A stretch of DNA of 64,000 bases from assembly GCA_026261815.1 (NCBI GenBank), contig JAMPIT010000484.1, positions 14,358,501-14,422,500 on the forward strand, in the 5' to 3' direction. This DNA comes from Monarcha castaneiventris obscurior (lineage: Eukaryota; Chordata; Aves; Passeriformes; Monarchidae). Positions 36,828-49,600 of the stretch are shown here, in pieces (positions within the stretch are counted from its first letter, which is position 1; every line of letters begins with the position of its first letter). The notes below the pieces were generated by a model. The model was given only the letters and a program-made list of their open reading frames with translations. It was not told the origin of the DNA and made no database searches. The translations under genes and the position numbers were made by a program.

Positions 36828-38911
36828 AAGCAGCCTGTGAGGGCTGGGAGGAGAGGGTTGGTCCCTGGAGATCTGCTCTCTGAAGCAGAGGCAGCCCTCT
36901 CCAGCTGTGGTCCTCCTCTCCCACAGTCTCATCCGCCTCCTTTCATGTGCAGCTGTTGACCCGTGTGCTCCCGTAGTGATGGAGTTCCTAGGAACTGGGA
37001 CAGGAACCCAGGACTGGTTCCTCAGGAGATGAGAGGTTATGTGGAGTTACCCAGATTCCTTGTTTTATGATGAAAATCTGGTGTTTGATCTTTCAGAATG
37101 GTTAAAACCAAAGTCCCCTTCAGAGAGCTCATGTGTGACTGTGATGGGGAAGGAGGAGAAGAAAATGGGATGTGGTGGGGTCAGGTAGGAGGCAGAGTGT
37201 GAGAACATATAGCTCTGGGAAGCTGGTGAGTACCATCTCCCCAGCTGGTTTTGCTTATCCATGGTGGGTACAGGAGCAAGGCAGAACTTGGGAGTGGAAA
37301 GCACTGAGTCTTTAGGAAAACTAATCTTTTTTAATGCAAAAGTTTCCTTTACTTCTGAAACTCTCTGCTCCAGGACTAATTACTACCGAATAATCATAAC
37401 ACCAGGGGGGACCCAAACCCCATGAATTGTGTTAGTTTGCACCATCTGCTCTTTATTCTGCAGGTGACATTCCCCTAGTTGGGGACAGTATGATACATCC
37501 CTGGAAGCACATGGACTAATCTACCTGAGCGTGTCTGGGCTGACACTTTTGTCCAAGGCTTGTCCTGCCCCCACGCTGGGGGCTCTGACTGCCCATAGCT
37601 CCTTTCTGAAAGGTTTTATCTCGCTGGGACTTGCTACCTGGCTCGTCTCTGAAGATGATGGATGCTCCTTTGTGTGCTGGAGGATTTCCCTTGCAGCTCA
37701 AGTGGATGCTGAAAGAGGAAAAGGTCCAGAGTGTGTCAGGGCCTGTAGCGAGGCAGGGCAGGACCTTATTCCCTTTTGCTGGAGGACAGGATGGAATCTC
37801 TATCCCAGGGATAGAAAAGTGTTCATGACTCTGACAGCAGCTGCCAGCCATGACCTGGGAGCCTGTGCCTGGTCCCTGCCAGCCCTCTCAGGGCGCTGGC
37901 ATCTCCTGAACCCACCAGCACCCCCAGGCTCATTCCTTTACCTCACAGTTTGTCCATGCCTGGCAGCTGCCACTCGGCAGCTCCTGCCCTGGAGGAGCCA
38001 TGGGAGCAGCTGGGTGATTCGGCCTGGGAAGCGCGGGCGGGCAAGGTGTAAATTGCATGGCGGGCTGCCTTCGCTGAGGTGAAAATGAAAAACTCTCCCA
38101 GCTATCAAGCCCGGTGTTTCACGGCTCCCACGGTCCAAACGTACTCCCACTCCCTCTCACTGCTGTGGAGAGGATCTCGGGGGCTGGTTTTCTCCTGCCT
38201 GTCCTGAAGCCATGGCACTGCCACGTCAGCAGGGCGGTGTGTCCTGGTTGCAGGCAGGACGGGGGCCTGCCGTGGGAAGGGGGAAGTGAGCTGAGGGCAG
38301 GCAGGGATGCTGATGGCGTGGGAGGTGCTAATTGCCAGGCTCTGTATTCTGCTACCTGGAGGATTTGTTGTCCTTTGGCGAAGCTTTGCTTTCCGCTGCC
38401 GTAGTGCCGGTGGTGCCGCTGGCTGACGGAAACGGCCTTTTCTTGATTGCAATAATATCACCTTCTGTTTCTGAAACACCTCACAGCCCAGAGGATTTGA
38501 AAGTAAAGTGCACGTGCGTGGGAGCAGTCTCACCACCTCCAAAATGTGAGTTTCTCCAGCCAGGGAAGCAGCAGCTGTTCCGCAGCCCTTGGCAGCCCGG
38601 TGCTGGCGGCTGTGCCGTGTGCTGGAGCTGGCTCCGGGTGCCGTCGCCCTGGGAGGCTGGGCCTGCCCGGCTCCCTGTGCACCCTGCTGGAGCTGCAAGC
38701 TGAGATGTTGGGCTTCCCTTGATGCTTGAGGTATTACTGGTGTAAAGCATGTCTGCCTGCCTCTCCCTCCAGCAATTTGTCTTCCCTTCTGCCCAGCCGT
38801 CTCTTGGGCTGATGGCTCTTCCCCAGCCTCTGGCTGCCTTCTGCCCCTTGTTGGGCAGCCCCAGGCTTCATCCCTGTCTCCTATTGTTAGGCTGTGGCTC
38901 AGCAGGGAGGA

Positions 38912-39490
38912 CCAGAATCAGGGTTGGGTTTGGAAGGGACCCTTAAAGGTCATCCAGTCCTGCCCCCGTGCTGTGGGCAGGGACATCTTTCATTAGAGCA
39001 GGGTGCTTAAAGCCCCATCCAGCCTGACCTTGAACACCTGGCTGTGTCCAGTGATGGGACATCCAGAGCTTCTCTGGGCAGCCTGTTCGTGCCTAATGAC
39101 CTTCAGCACAAGGCATCTGTTCCTTATGTCCAGTCTAACCTGCTGGCTTTTGCTTTAAAACCACTGCCCCTTGCCCTATCACTACAGGCCCTGGTAAAAA
39201 GTCTCCATCTCTTACAAGCACACTTTAGGCCTCCTCAAAGCCTTCTCCTCTCCAGGCTGGGCAACCCTAACTCTCTCAGCCTGTCTCCACAGCAGAGTTG
39301 TTCCAGCCCTTGGACTATTTCTGTGGGCTGTGGTCTTGGACTGACATGTCCATGACTGTCTCATGCTGGGGACCCCAGAGCTGGAGGCAATATTTCAGGT
39401 GAGGTCTTACAAAAGCAGAGCTGAGGGGCAACATCCCCTTCAAGCTGCTGTCCATGCCTCTTCTAGTGCAGCCCAGGAGATGCTTGGCCC
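38912..39490 (-). mobile_element. CR1 LINE 3' end, antisense, ~580 bp
   Basis: A clear reverse-complement CR1. In order it shows 'ggtttggaagggacccttaa', 'agccccatccagcctgacct', 'gatgggacatccagagcttc', 'ccccttgccctatcactaca', 'ccttctcctctccaggctgg', 'ccccagagctggaggcaata' and 'ctagtgcagcccaggagatg'. It spans the 3' UTR and the end of the reverse-transcriptase frame and is 5'-truncated. It is better preserved than the copy at 29,540 and lies in TEX264 intron 3, opposite to the gene. Subfamily not assigned. Confidence 0.92.
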
Positions 39491-42400
39491 TGGGAGGAAG
39501 GGGTGCCTCTATTTTTTTGCTTTCATCGGCTCAGATGGGTGACTTGAAGCGGTGTTTAACCTCAAGCTGCTGTCTGAGCAAAGAGGAATGGAAACAGGGA
39601 CATTCCCAGTCTGGGCCTGGGACAGAGGAGTGGCCCAGCAAGGAGTCTGTCTCCTGGCTGAACTGGGAGAATGCCGAAGGGCGCTGGGTACTGTGCAAAT
39701 TGAATTGCAAAGCCTCTCAGGACTACCTAGCGCCCGTGTTCTAAGATAAGCGGGGATGACACACCGAGTGTGGCGCGTGTGAGGAAGCGAGGAGGATGTG
39801 GCACACAGCATGCTCCCCCCAGTCCTAGCTGGTGGCTCTATTTCAGCTTTTAATTTTAGCAACCGATTTAGGGCCGTTCAGCTCCACGCAGTTTTGTTGT
39901 TCCTTTAAAATCCCTGGGACTGAAGCATCCGACCCCATCACTGAGAGATGGAGAGGACGGATACCTCCAGCGGGAAGGAAGATGTGGAGGAGTTGTGTTG
40001 TCTGAGCAGGCAGGAGTTGCTGGCATGTGAGGACAGGGCTGGTGGGTCGCCCGGGGGTGTCCCTCCACCATGCCAGGTGCCAGCTGGCTTGCTGGCAGTA
40101 CCCAGAGCAGCCCCAGTGCCAGCAGCACAGGCGAGGGGAGGCTCGTGGCAGTGGGGCTGTGGTGGTGCCCTGGCTGGCTGGGGGGATGCTGGTGAGCCCC
40201 CCCAGAGGCAGCAATCCCCAGCGATGGTCACAAGTCCCCTGTGTGTTTGCACCCTCCATCTATTCCTTCTTCAGGTGTGGCAGCGTAATAAATGGAAGGG
40301 ACTGACCCCAGCTGCCTGTGGAAAAACTTCTCATGTGGTTGGTGTTGCTCCAGTGTCACAGCAGGATGTGGATGGAGCTGGCTCCATGTGCCTGACACCC
40401 TTTGGCATCCCTGCGGTGGCAGCAGCACATCCTGTCACAGTAAGCACAGGGGTGAGCAGCAGCTGCAGGCACATTGTGCCCAACTGATGTCGAAACAATC
40501 CCTGTTAACAACCCACAGCTTCTCCTTGAGTCTGGGCCCTGCTAGCCTGACTTGGGCCATGTGTCCATTGGCCCCTCTGGGAAGTTGTTCTCTCGATTGG
40601 CACTGTGTGGAGAGCAGTTGATGCACTCTTGGCTTTCCCAGTAGCTCCAGCCTGTCCCAGCTTTTCAGCTGTGCCCAGTGGCAGATCCCTGGAGGGTTCA
40701 TCCCTGGCTGGTGGCCAGGAGGGCACCTTGGGCCGCCTGGTTTCCCTAAGGGAGAAGGGAGTTTGCATCTGCTGGGAGATCAGTTGCTTGTTCCCCGTGG
40801 CTTCTCCGGTGCTGGATGGGATTTACAGGCACGTTTTTCACATGTTGCAGGCAGAAGGTGCTCTGGCAGGGGTGGGTGACAGGCACAAGCAATGGCTGTG
40901 TTCCTGTGGCACACAGGTGGCTGTAACACAAAGTGGACATCTCTGCAGTGGAGCCAGGAGCTGCTGGGCAGCATGAACAGCTCAGCTTCCAGCTCTGCTC
41001 CAGCAGGAAGCTTGGTGGTGGCATGAAAAACCTCTCCCCAGCTGCTCCTACAGCATCAGTCCTGCAATAGGGACTCAGCGGGCTGGTGTGGCTTAACCAC
41101 CACCTTGTGAGCCATGCCAGGAGGTCACAATAAGGAGTCAAGGGTGACAGGGAGCTTGTGGGGTGAAGTGGGGTGAGGACAGCAGCTGCCTCCCCACTGC
41201 TTTCCTGGTGATGCTAGAAGTGTTGTGGATTCAGCTGGAGCTGGTTGCCAGCATGCCCGTGTGTGGTGAGGATCCAGAGAGCATCCACAAGGCTCCTTTG
41301 TGGTCTCCTAACAAGATGAATTCTGGCAGCAGTGGGAGATGAAGCAGATCCAGTTGGTGACATTTGAATTCCTGAGCAGATGAACCTGACAGAGTGACAA
41401 AGCCAGTCCCAGCTCACCTTCTGCTTCCCAGCAGGTGCTGAGGGCCATGGTGTGACATGAGCCCCCTGCCACCTCCTTCTGCCTTTGCACAATTCTGCTG
41501 AGATTTTAATGACTGCAGGTCGTGTCTCAGACACCTTGTCACATCCTCTGTAGCCCTGGGACTGCTCTTGTGCTCACTCAGGAAAGTGGGGGCATTTTCC
41601 TCCTGGGAGGCTGTGCCCAAACCATATCATGGGCAGACATTGTGACCTTATGGACAAGTAGGGAGAGGGGAATTTGTGCTGACAAGTAGGTGGCACCTCC
41701 TGCTGCTGGGGAAGGTCTCCTGAAATGCTGGTCGTTGCATAATCCTATTGTCCTTTCTGATGCACAAGGCTAGGGGATGCTCCATTCCTAGAGGGATGAG
41801 AGCAACCTGAAGGAAATCCTGCAGTCAGTATGTGGTGGTAGGAGATTTGGAACCCGAGGTTAAAGACTGGGCGAGGTGCTGTTCCATCTGGGAAAGAGGA
41901 GTGCAAGAGTCTTCCCTTACATAATGCCTTGCTCCCGAGAAGGTGGTGAGGAGCGCCCCACCACGTTCCTCAGATGGGCTGAGGAGGAGTTGGCTTCACG
42001 GGAAGCAGTGGGTCTGATGTAGCAGGAGTATGCTGGAGCTGCTGTTCCTGTCGGCACTGAACCTGGGGACTCTGGATGCATTTGTGTGTCTAGATGGGCT
42101 GTGTGGATTATGTGCAACGAATCCCCTGTTTCAGGTGCCCACAGGAGGCTTCTGGATAGAAATCAGCCCTGCACACTGTGCTGCTGCCTCTATGTTTGCA
42201 GGCCATAGGAAGAGAGAGCTCCTGGTGGAGGCTGAGGAGGGAGGTGGCACTGCACGACCTTGCAAAGGGACGAATCCCCTTCCCTGCCCCACTTACTGGT
42301 CCTGTTGTCACAGCCAGCAGCCTGACAGTGGCAGTGTCCCACTGTTCACCTCTCGCTGAGCTCCTCTGCCCGTGTGAGACCGCATTGGATTTGGCTGGAG

Positions 42401-44559
42401 GGCTCTGCCTTGCACACTCCACCTTCCCCTTGCTGCTCCATCTGTTGGCTTGGCGGCTCAACCAGCCAGGGGCTCCCTCCTCAGCGGCAGTGCAGCACTG
42501 CCTGTTGAGCCTCTCTCTTGTTTTGCCATGTTGTTGAGCCTTCGCTAATTCGCTCTCTTCCCACACCTTTGCCTTTGGACTCTGCCCTCCAGTCTCTCTG
42601 GGTTGTTTCTTTTCATTGCAGTGTTCCTCTCCACTGGGATAATCCCAAATTCATTGTGTCACCAGCCTCTTGGTTGCCCTTTGCTGCACTATTCTTGCCT
42701 GGCCTCTGCCTGCTTCCTAATCCCCTTTGGTATGATCACAAGGCTGATCTTCCACCCGCTTTGGATGATCCCCTTATCCATTTCTGTTGTTATGGCTCCC
42801 CACCTCATTGCCTCTGCCCATTTCTCAAGTCTTTATGCAGCCTCATCCCTTTGTCCCAGGCTGGATGGGACAGCACTCCCAGCTGCAACCTCCTTGCTGT
42901 TTCTTGGGAATATTGTCCTCTCCTGAGCCCACCTGCCAGTGCTGAGCTCTGCAGCAGCCCTGCCAGAGGCTGGGCGTCTCTGGGAGGAAGCGCAGAAGCA
43001 GAGGCCAGCTCTCTAGCCTGGCTTCCAGCTCAATTTGTACAGACATAAATTAGCACCCCCAGGCTCTGGTCTCCCTCCATTTCATTTTGGGAAAAACCCT
43101 GGATGAATTGGGAAGAAATCAAGTATTGTAGCTGTCCCTAATGATGGTATTGCCAGTGAGTGTCCAGCTACCTCAGAGTGATCCCACTGACCTGGTCCCC
43201 AGCCATGGGCTTTGGCTGCTGGACACGTGGGGTCTTCTGGCTTCAGGGACACAGAGCTGCTTCCCACCCTGGTAGGGTGGAACATCCTTGTCTCTCTTAT
43301 AGGATAATCTTGAGTGTGAAGCAGCATTTGGCTCGAGAGCCAGTCCTGCTCTTCACTCAGGTGTGCATTTTTATTCCTTAAAAAGCCAAGATTCCCACGT
43401 TTTGTATGGGTGGAGGGGGTGTTGTTTGTGTTTTGGGGGTGTCACTACTATGTCTGTGTAATTGGAAGTTGTAGCAGCCTAGAGTAGATTGTAGGGAGAG
43501 GGCATGTCCCAGATGCACTCTTTTGGAGCCTCAGGATGAGCTTTGGAAAGTCAGCTTGGGATGTCTTGGAGGCCATACTGGAGCCCTGAGGATTTAGACT
43601 GGTCAGAGACCTCACATGAAGTTGATGAAGGTCTCTTTGCTCTAAGATCTTTTGAGTTGTCCTTGTCTGCATGAAGTGGTGGAGAGCCAGCTGGATTTAT
43701 CCAAAAAAACCCTGCAAATCCTGGAGATACCCATCTCTGCTGTGTGTTGCAGTAACCTAAAATAACGAGCCGAGCTGAAGGTTGGCGGACGGGCTTGTGG
43801 TTGGTAGAGCAAGGGGCAGAGTGGCGGGGCGGGCTCTTGTCTGCCTTGGTGCTGAAAAAGCAGGAGTGACATGAGCCGCCTCTGCTCTGCTGCTAAAAAC
43901 AACCCAGCTTGTTTTTATTTAATACAGTTTTGATCTGCAGGCCTCAGTGTTTCACCTGCCCGCGAGTGGGAACTCCAAACTCCCAAGCGCCTCGCACGCC
44001 CGCCTGCGTCCCTGCGTGTCCCTGCGGCACTGGGATAGGGAATGTGCTTCCTCCTCGGCTGGAGGAGGGACTGCTGAAAGTTAGGCTGGAAGGCACTGGG
44101 ATGGGACAGGTGAAGCTTCTGCTAGGGTCATGTTTCTGCTGCTGGGGTGTTTCTGGGTAAACTGGGCCTTTGCTTTGCCAGATCTTGCAGGTTTTCCCAA
44201 GATAAATGGACCCAAAAACTGCTCATGTGGGATTTCTGCCTGTATTTCTTGTGCAGCATCCTGGCAGCGTGGAGGTGGCTCTCCAGGTGGTCCAACTGCC
44301 AGCGCCAGGGAGAGGGTCAGTGTTGGCTCACGTCTGTTGTGGATCCTGCCTGGTGCCAGCATTTGTCTGGGAAATTAAATGATTCTTAAATCACAAATGT
44401 CCGTCCCCATGGCAGAAGGGGGTCAGGCTTTTGTAAGGTTGTGATTGATGTGTCCATAGAGCTCATTCTTGGTGTGGGGCCAGCTCTGGCTACAGGGAGC
44501 CCCAGAAGGATGGGGACCCTGCTGGAGAATGTGCAAACAAGCCACAACAGCAGGCCATG

Positions 44560-44760
44560 ACAGAGGAGAATAGTTTAGGCAGGGAGGAAGATCATTGGGT
44601 CAGGGAAGAAGCAGCAGATAATCAGGACAAGAGGGAGGAAGAGAATAGCTTGGGCAGGGAGGAGTAGGAGGAGGAGAAGGAGGAGGGGGAGGATAATCAA
44701 GGTGGTTGCAGGGTTAAATAAAAGCTGTCAGTGCTTTGAAAAGGGGAAAGAAAGAAAAAG
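44560..44760. repeat. Purine-rich GGA/GAA tract
   Basis: Low-complexity GGAGGA, GAAGAG and GGGAGG words dominate for ~200 bp, about 0.9 kb before TEX264 coding exon 3. Two diverged copies of a motif (GAATAGTTTAGGCAGGGAGG and GAATAGCTTGGGCAGGGAGG) suggest an old tandem duplication. Confidence 0.65.
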
Positions 44761-45572
44761 AAAACCCGCTGAAGAGACACTCTCCTTTCTCACCCGGCTT
44801 GTAATCAGCCGCCCCCTCTGCCAACGAGCAGCTGGCGGGCGGGCGGGTGAGGAGGGGGTGGCAAGAGGGGTGCAGCTGCTCCTCGGCCCGGCCTCAGCAC
44901 CCTGAGAGTCCCCACAGCCCTGGCTCAGCCTGGGCTGCACGGCCCGGGGACATGGCCCGGGGACATGGCCCTGTCACGGGTCCCTGACGGGCTGGGGGTC
45001 TGAGGTCTTGAAGAGCACTGCCAGGGGGAGGTGGGGTGAGGAAAAGGAGGAGGGGGACTTGTCTGAAATGCCAGAGATTCATCTCCCACTCCCCCTGCCC
45101 TCACTGTTCTGAAAGGAGCTGCTTGAGCTGTCGGCTCTGGATTATATTAATTATCAGAGAAGTGCTACGCCTGCTTGTGGGGCTGTGCTGCTCATGGGGC
45201 CGTGCTGCCGGGAGGAACCAGAGATCTGGCAGGTCTGTGTGAAGCAGCTGCCTGGGTCCCCAAAACCCCTCGCTCCAGCCCAAAATGAGCACATCAAAAC
45301 CAAGGCTGAGCTGGAGATCTTCAGCATCTCCACCTGGAGCCTGGCTGGCTGCTTACCCCCAGAGCCAAACCTGCCTGCCCTGGAATGTGGAGCTGGTGCA
45401 ACAGGGAAAGCAGCACAGTGGTTTTTGGGATCCTCTGCTCCTCACTAGGCCTCCATGCCTGTGGGCAGAGGGCCAGTCTGACCCGGCCAGGTGGGAAGGT
45501 CAATGTGGTGGGGGGCTGCTGGTGCGGGGGGCGAGGGCACATCCCTACCCATGGCTACTTTGTGTCTTGCAG

Positions 45573-45744
45573 GAGAGGAAGCTGTGTGCCCACCCCCGGA
45601 TCGAGATCTACAAGCAGGACCGCATCTACTTCGTGTGTCCCCTCGCCCGCCAAGGGGACTTCTACGTGCCTGAAATGAAAGAACTGGAGAGGAAGAGCAG
45701 GGCTGCTGCAGCTGTGGCCGAGGATGCCCAGACAGACATCACAG
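45573..45744 (+). CDS. TEX264: TEX264 coding exon 3 (end of GyrI-like domain)
   Basis: Acceptor TCTTGCAG ends at 45,572; donor GTATCC starts at 45,745, leaving one base of a split glycine codon (phase 1). The 57 whole codons give residues 168-224, beginning ERKLCAHPRIEIYKQDRIYF and including CPLARQGDFYVPEMKELE, the most conserved C-terminal part of the TEX264 domain. The following alanine-rich AAAAVAEDAQ begins the flexible tail. Confidence 0.97.
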
Positions 45745-46489
45745 GTATCCGTGGCTTGTGCATGGGCTCCATCTCGGATCGGCATCAGCCCTCACAGAAG
45801 TGGGGTCCTGGTGTCCCCAGTCCTGCTGCCTGAGCAGACAGAGAGAGACTGGCCTGTGCCTACCTGGTGCCCAGCCACCGAGTCTCAGCACATCTCTTCC
45901 CCTCACCCTGGGCTGATCCCCAAGAATCTTGTCCCTGAGATGTCATGCCATGCCTCGGGGAGCACCCAGGAACCCTTGCAGTTTTGGGACAAGGGCCAAG
46001 CTGCCACTGAGCCACTGGCCCACCGTCGTCAGTGCAGAGCTGGATCTCACAGCTTTTAGTCGCAGCTGGGCTTGTTTTTCTCTTTGTCATATACATCTTC
46101 CTTGATCTCATCTTCATCTGTTACATATTGGGATTGCAAAGAGCTTAAATACCAGGTTGCTGTAGCTGGTGGTGGAGTTGCCTGAGAGCATCTGCTCAGC
46201 AAGATTTGTTGGAGCCTGAATGTATTCATACAGGAAGGGACCACAATGGCTGTAGGCGCAGAACAGCAGCGCTATAGTAACCCAAAATGCTAGTTGCCTT
46301 CACCAGCCCACATGCTCCCGTGCCTGCGAGATGTGGGAGCCGGCTATCCAAGCATTCCTGGGCACTGGACAGCACATCCGAGCCAGCTGCTGGCAGGGCC
46401 AGCCGCCTCCCCCTGGCCCACAGGTTGCCCACGCTTGTGTAATGGGCATGAAAAAACCATGAGGGCTGTGCTCACCTCCCAGGCAGTCA

Positions 46490-46640
46490 GGTCATTTGCT
46501 TTAACACATCTTCGGGTTTGGGTCGCTTTAATTCTTAATCGCATAAAAGCAAGCCTGGGAATTGCTTTCTGGGAGCTCTGTCCATTTAGCGCTGCAGTGA
46601 AGAGTAATTGGAGCTGTTTCCCAGCGCTTCCAGGTCCTGT
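46490..46640. promoter_or_regulatory. Candidate noncoding regulatory block in TEX264 intron 4
   Basis: The stretch contains TTTAATTCTTAATCGCATAA and GAGTAATTGGAGC, homeodomain-type TAAT sites in an otherwise G+C-rich intron. It resembles conserved enhancer DNA; no conservation data were available. Confidence 0.25.
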
Positions 46641-49600
46641 GTTTGCATGGTGCTCGCTTGGCTCTTCTCCTCTCTGTCTGCCTTGTGTCAGGGCAGCTGC
46701 TGGGGGCACCAGCCCAGCTTGGGCAGAGGTGCCCCAAAGCCCCCTCGCTCTGACATCTTCCTGTGGTCGCCCCTTGGTTTTGGAGAGGGATTGCAGGATC
46801 CACAGAAGCAAAAGCAGTTTGGGGTGGTGCCTTCAGTAGCTGCATGTGCTCCTTTCTGCCCTGCTCAGGGGTGCATGATCCCACAGCACAGCCAGGGATG
46901 CTCAGAGCAGCCACTGCCCTGTGCCCGAGCTGTCTTGGTGCTTTCCCTGGGATGCCCCTGCCAGCATGCCTGCAGTGGGGGACTCCCTGCCCTGCTGAAA
47001 GAAGGGCTAGGAAGGTCTTCCAAGTTTTAGAAAGCAAATGATACTGGACTTTCTCACCCCGGGCTCCCCAGCAGTAGCTCTGGGCCAGCTCCTCCACCAC
47101 CCCTCCCCTTCCAGGCACGTAGATGAGCTTTTGTCAGCGCAATCTGATGCAGTGCCATCTGCTGAGTCTGCATAAAACTGACTTAAAATAATAATAACTG
47201 TGAGGTTGGCCCTGCCTGCGAGACTAAAGAGTTGGGCTTGGATGTTGCACTGTGATTGTCACTGCTGGGCACAGTGGCAGAACCGCATCTGATGGGGTCT
47301 CACATCCTTGCTCTGGCTGTTGGAGAGGGCTGAGGATGTGGCAAGCCTCTGGGTGGCTTGTGCAGCTCTTGCCTGAGGGCTTTGGTGGTCCCAAGAGTAT
47401 TACACCGTATGGAATTAGACTGGTCCTCCCTTCCCGACTATTTTATGTGCTGGGATCTGTGCAACCACCTCTAAATGGGAGAAAGAGAAACCTCTTTTCC
47501 CATCCTTTTTATCCTTCTTCCTTGGGCAGTCCCTCAAGAAACAAGCTCCAGTTAGTCACAGCCCCTTCAGTGGGCATGATGGACATGAGATCTTGATGAC
47601 CCAGCAGACCCCAGGATGTCTGTGACAGTTTTCAAGCTTTCCTCTGCCGACTGGAGGGTGGGCACAGAAATGTCCCCATCTGCCTGTCAGTGTGATCCCC
47701 CCACAATCCCAGTTGCATGGATTTGGGTTATTTCTTGATCCTTCTCAGCTTTGAGGGGATGTTTCAAGTGGTCCTGCCCTGATGGAGGCTCAGACAGTGC
47801 TCCTGGGAGAGTGGGGGAGGGTGGTGGTCCCTGATGATGGCTGTCAGCTCCTCTGGCTGTGCCTGAGCTGCACAAATCCAGGTGTAGGGCTTTGATACCC
47901 TGTTGCCTCAATGGGTGAGTGGAGACTGGGAAGGTGTTGAGCCTCATTTCCTCTCCCAAAGGCAGCTGAGGATGCTCTGTGCACAGAAGGTTTGGGCTGT
48001 CAGTCCTGATGTGGCAGCAGCAGAAGCCCCTTCTTTCCCCCTCCCAGAATACTGAGATAAGAGCATTGAGTGTGATTTCAGAGCGGGCATCATGTTGAGT
48101 AACGCTCTGTGGGAACACAGCAGTGGTCGGTCACAGCTCATGAAACTCCCCACCAGCAGCTGGATTATGCTTTCCTTGAATTAAAGACTTGAGAAGTTCC
48201 AAGTGGAAGGTGTTGCCATTTCTCCTCACCTGTCATTGTGGCTGGTGCCAGACAGTACAGAGCGACTTGGAAGTGTAAGAAAAGCTTGGATTTGTTTTCT
48301 CGAGCCTCCTGACCTTGGAGCACATCTCTCCATTTAGGCTGTCATCTGCTGTCCTTGCTCCTGAGCTCACCCTGTGAGGTGTTGACTGCCTGTGGCTGTG
48401 AGCTAAGCCAGTGGCCGCAAAGGCTGTGGGACATGGTCTGGGGTCTCAGCTTTCTGCTGCTGCTCTGCACAGGGCAGGGTGCTGGCAGCTCTGCTGAGGA
48501 CGGACACTCTCAACACACAAGGAAGGGGCCGCGGGCTGTGGCTGCCTCTGCACCAATTCCGTCCCTTCTTCGCCATCGTCAGGGTCATCAGAAAGACAGG
48601 AAGCGTTTTAGGAAGGCGGCTGATGGGTCTCCAGGGGGCCAGTGTCAATCACGATTAGTTGTTTTGTACTTAATTGTTTTCTTTACTTTGGCACCAGCGC
48701 GGTGCTCAGCGGGCCCTCGCTCCCGGCGCCCTCCCAGCAGCGCGCTCTGCAGCCTGACCCCGCTGCTGCTGCGTGGAAGGTGAAAGCAAACAAAAGCAGC
48801 CTCTCCACATGGCCTTGCTGGCATCAACACAGATGGTTCCTGAGCATGTGGCTCTGCCCAGAATCTCAGGTGCTCATTTTCCTGCAGCAGAGCCTGTCCC
48901 ACAGCATTCAGGTACAACTGATGGCGCCGCGTGCTGAGCCCCAGTGCCACAGAGGGGCAACTTTCCTGGTGTGTTCTGCCTCATCTGTGCTTGCTTCCAT
49001 CCTCCAAAGAGCCCTGCCTGTTCCTGCCTGCCTCTACATCCTGGGAAGGGCCCCAGCCCCACTCCTGGTGGCTTGTGTGTGAGCTTCAGCAATCACAGAG
49101 GAGCTGTGCCCCCTGGCAGGACAGCATATTTAGAGGTGATGAATATTTGATGGAACGAGGGGAAGGAAAGGGCCCAGAAGCACCAGGAGTGGAGCACTTC
49201 TCAGGCATCAGTGTGGCACAGGAGTGATGCAGGATTCCCAAATCATTCTGGATTAGGGAATGCCAGTACCTGGTGTGGCACAGGGCTGAACTGTCTGGGG
49301 GAGCCAGCTCCCCACCAGGCTCATTGGCAGTGTGGGCTCAGTGGTTCCCGTTGCACCCATCCCTGGCTGCTCTCTTGGAGTTGGCTGCTTGATATCCCTT
49401 CTTCCTAGGAGGCCCTGGCTTTTAGGGGACTCCTCAATGCCCTGGCATGGCTTCACCCCAGACTGTGCCTCTGTTTCCCAAATGAAAACTCCTGGGTTCC
49501 ATGTTCCTACTGAGTGAAAGTGCAGTGGGATGGCTACACCATCCTTGGGGAAGCAAGGTCAAGGGGGAGTTTCAACAGGATGGCTGCTACCTCTCTATCT

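Larger units (their letters stand above)
21938..45572 (+). other. TEX264: TEX264 intron 3 (23.6 kb)
   Basis: The largest intron, phase 0, bounded by GTAAAC and TCTTGCAG. It contains small CpG-rich pockets (23,070-23,270; 28,680-29,090; 34,660-35,170), simple repeats, two antisense CR1 3' fragments (29,540-29,720; 38,912-39,490), purine-rich tracts (24,120-24,340; 44,560-44,760) and A+T-rich islands that resemble conserved regulatory DNA (28,650-28,745; 30,000-30,120; 30,210-30,380). No further protein-coding exon was recognised on either strand. Confidence 0.8.
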
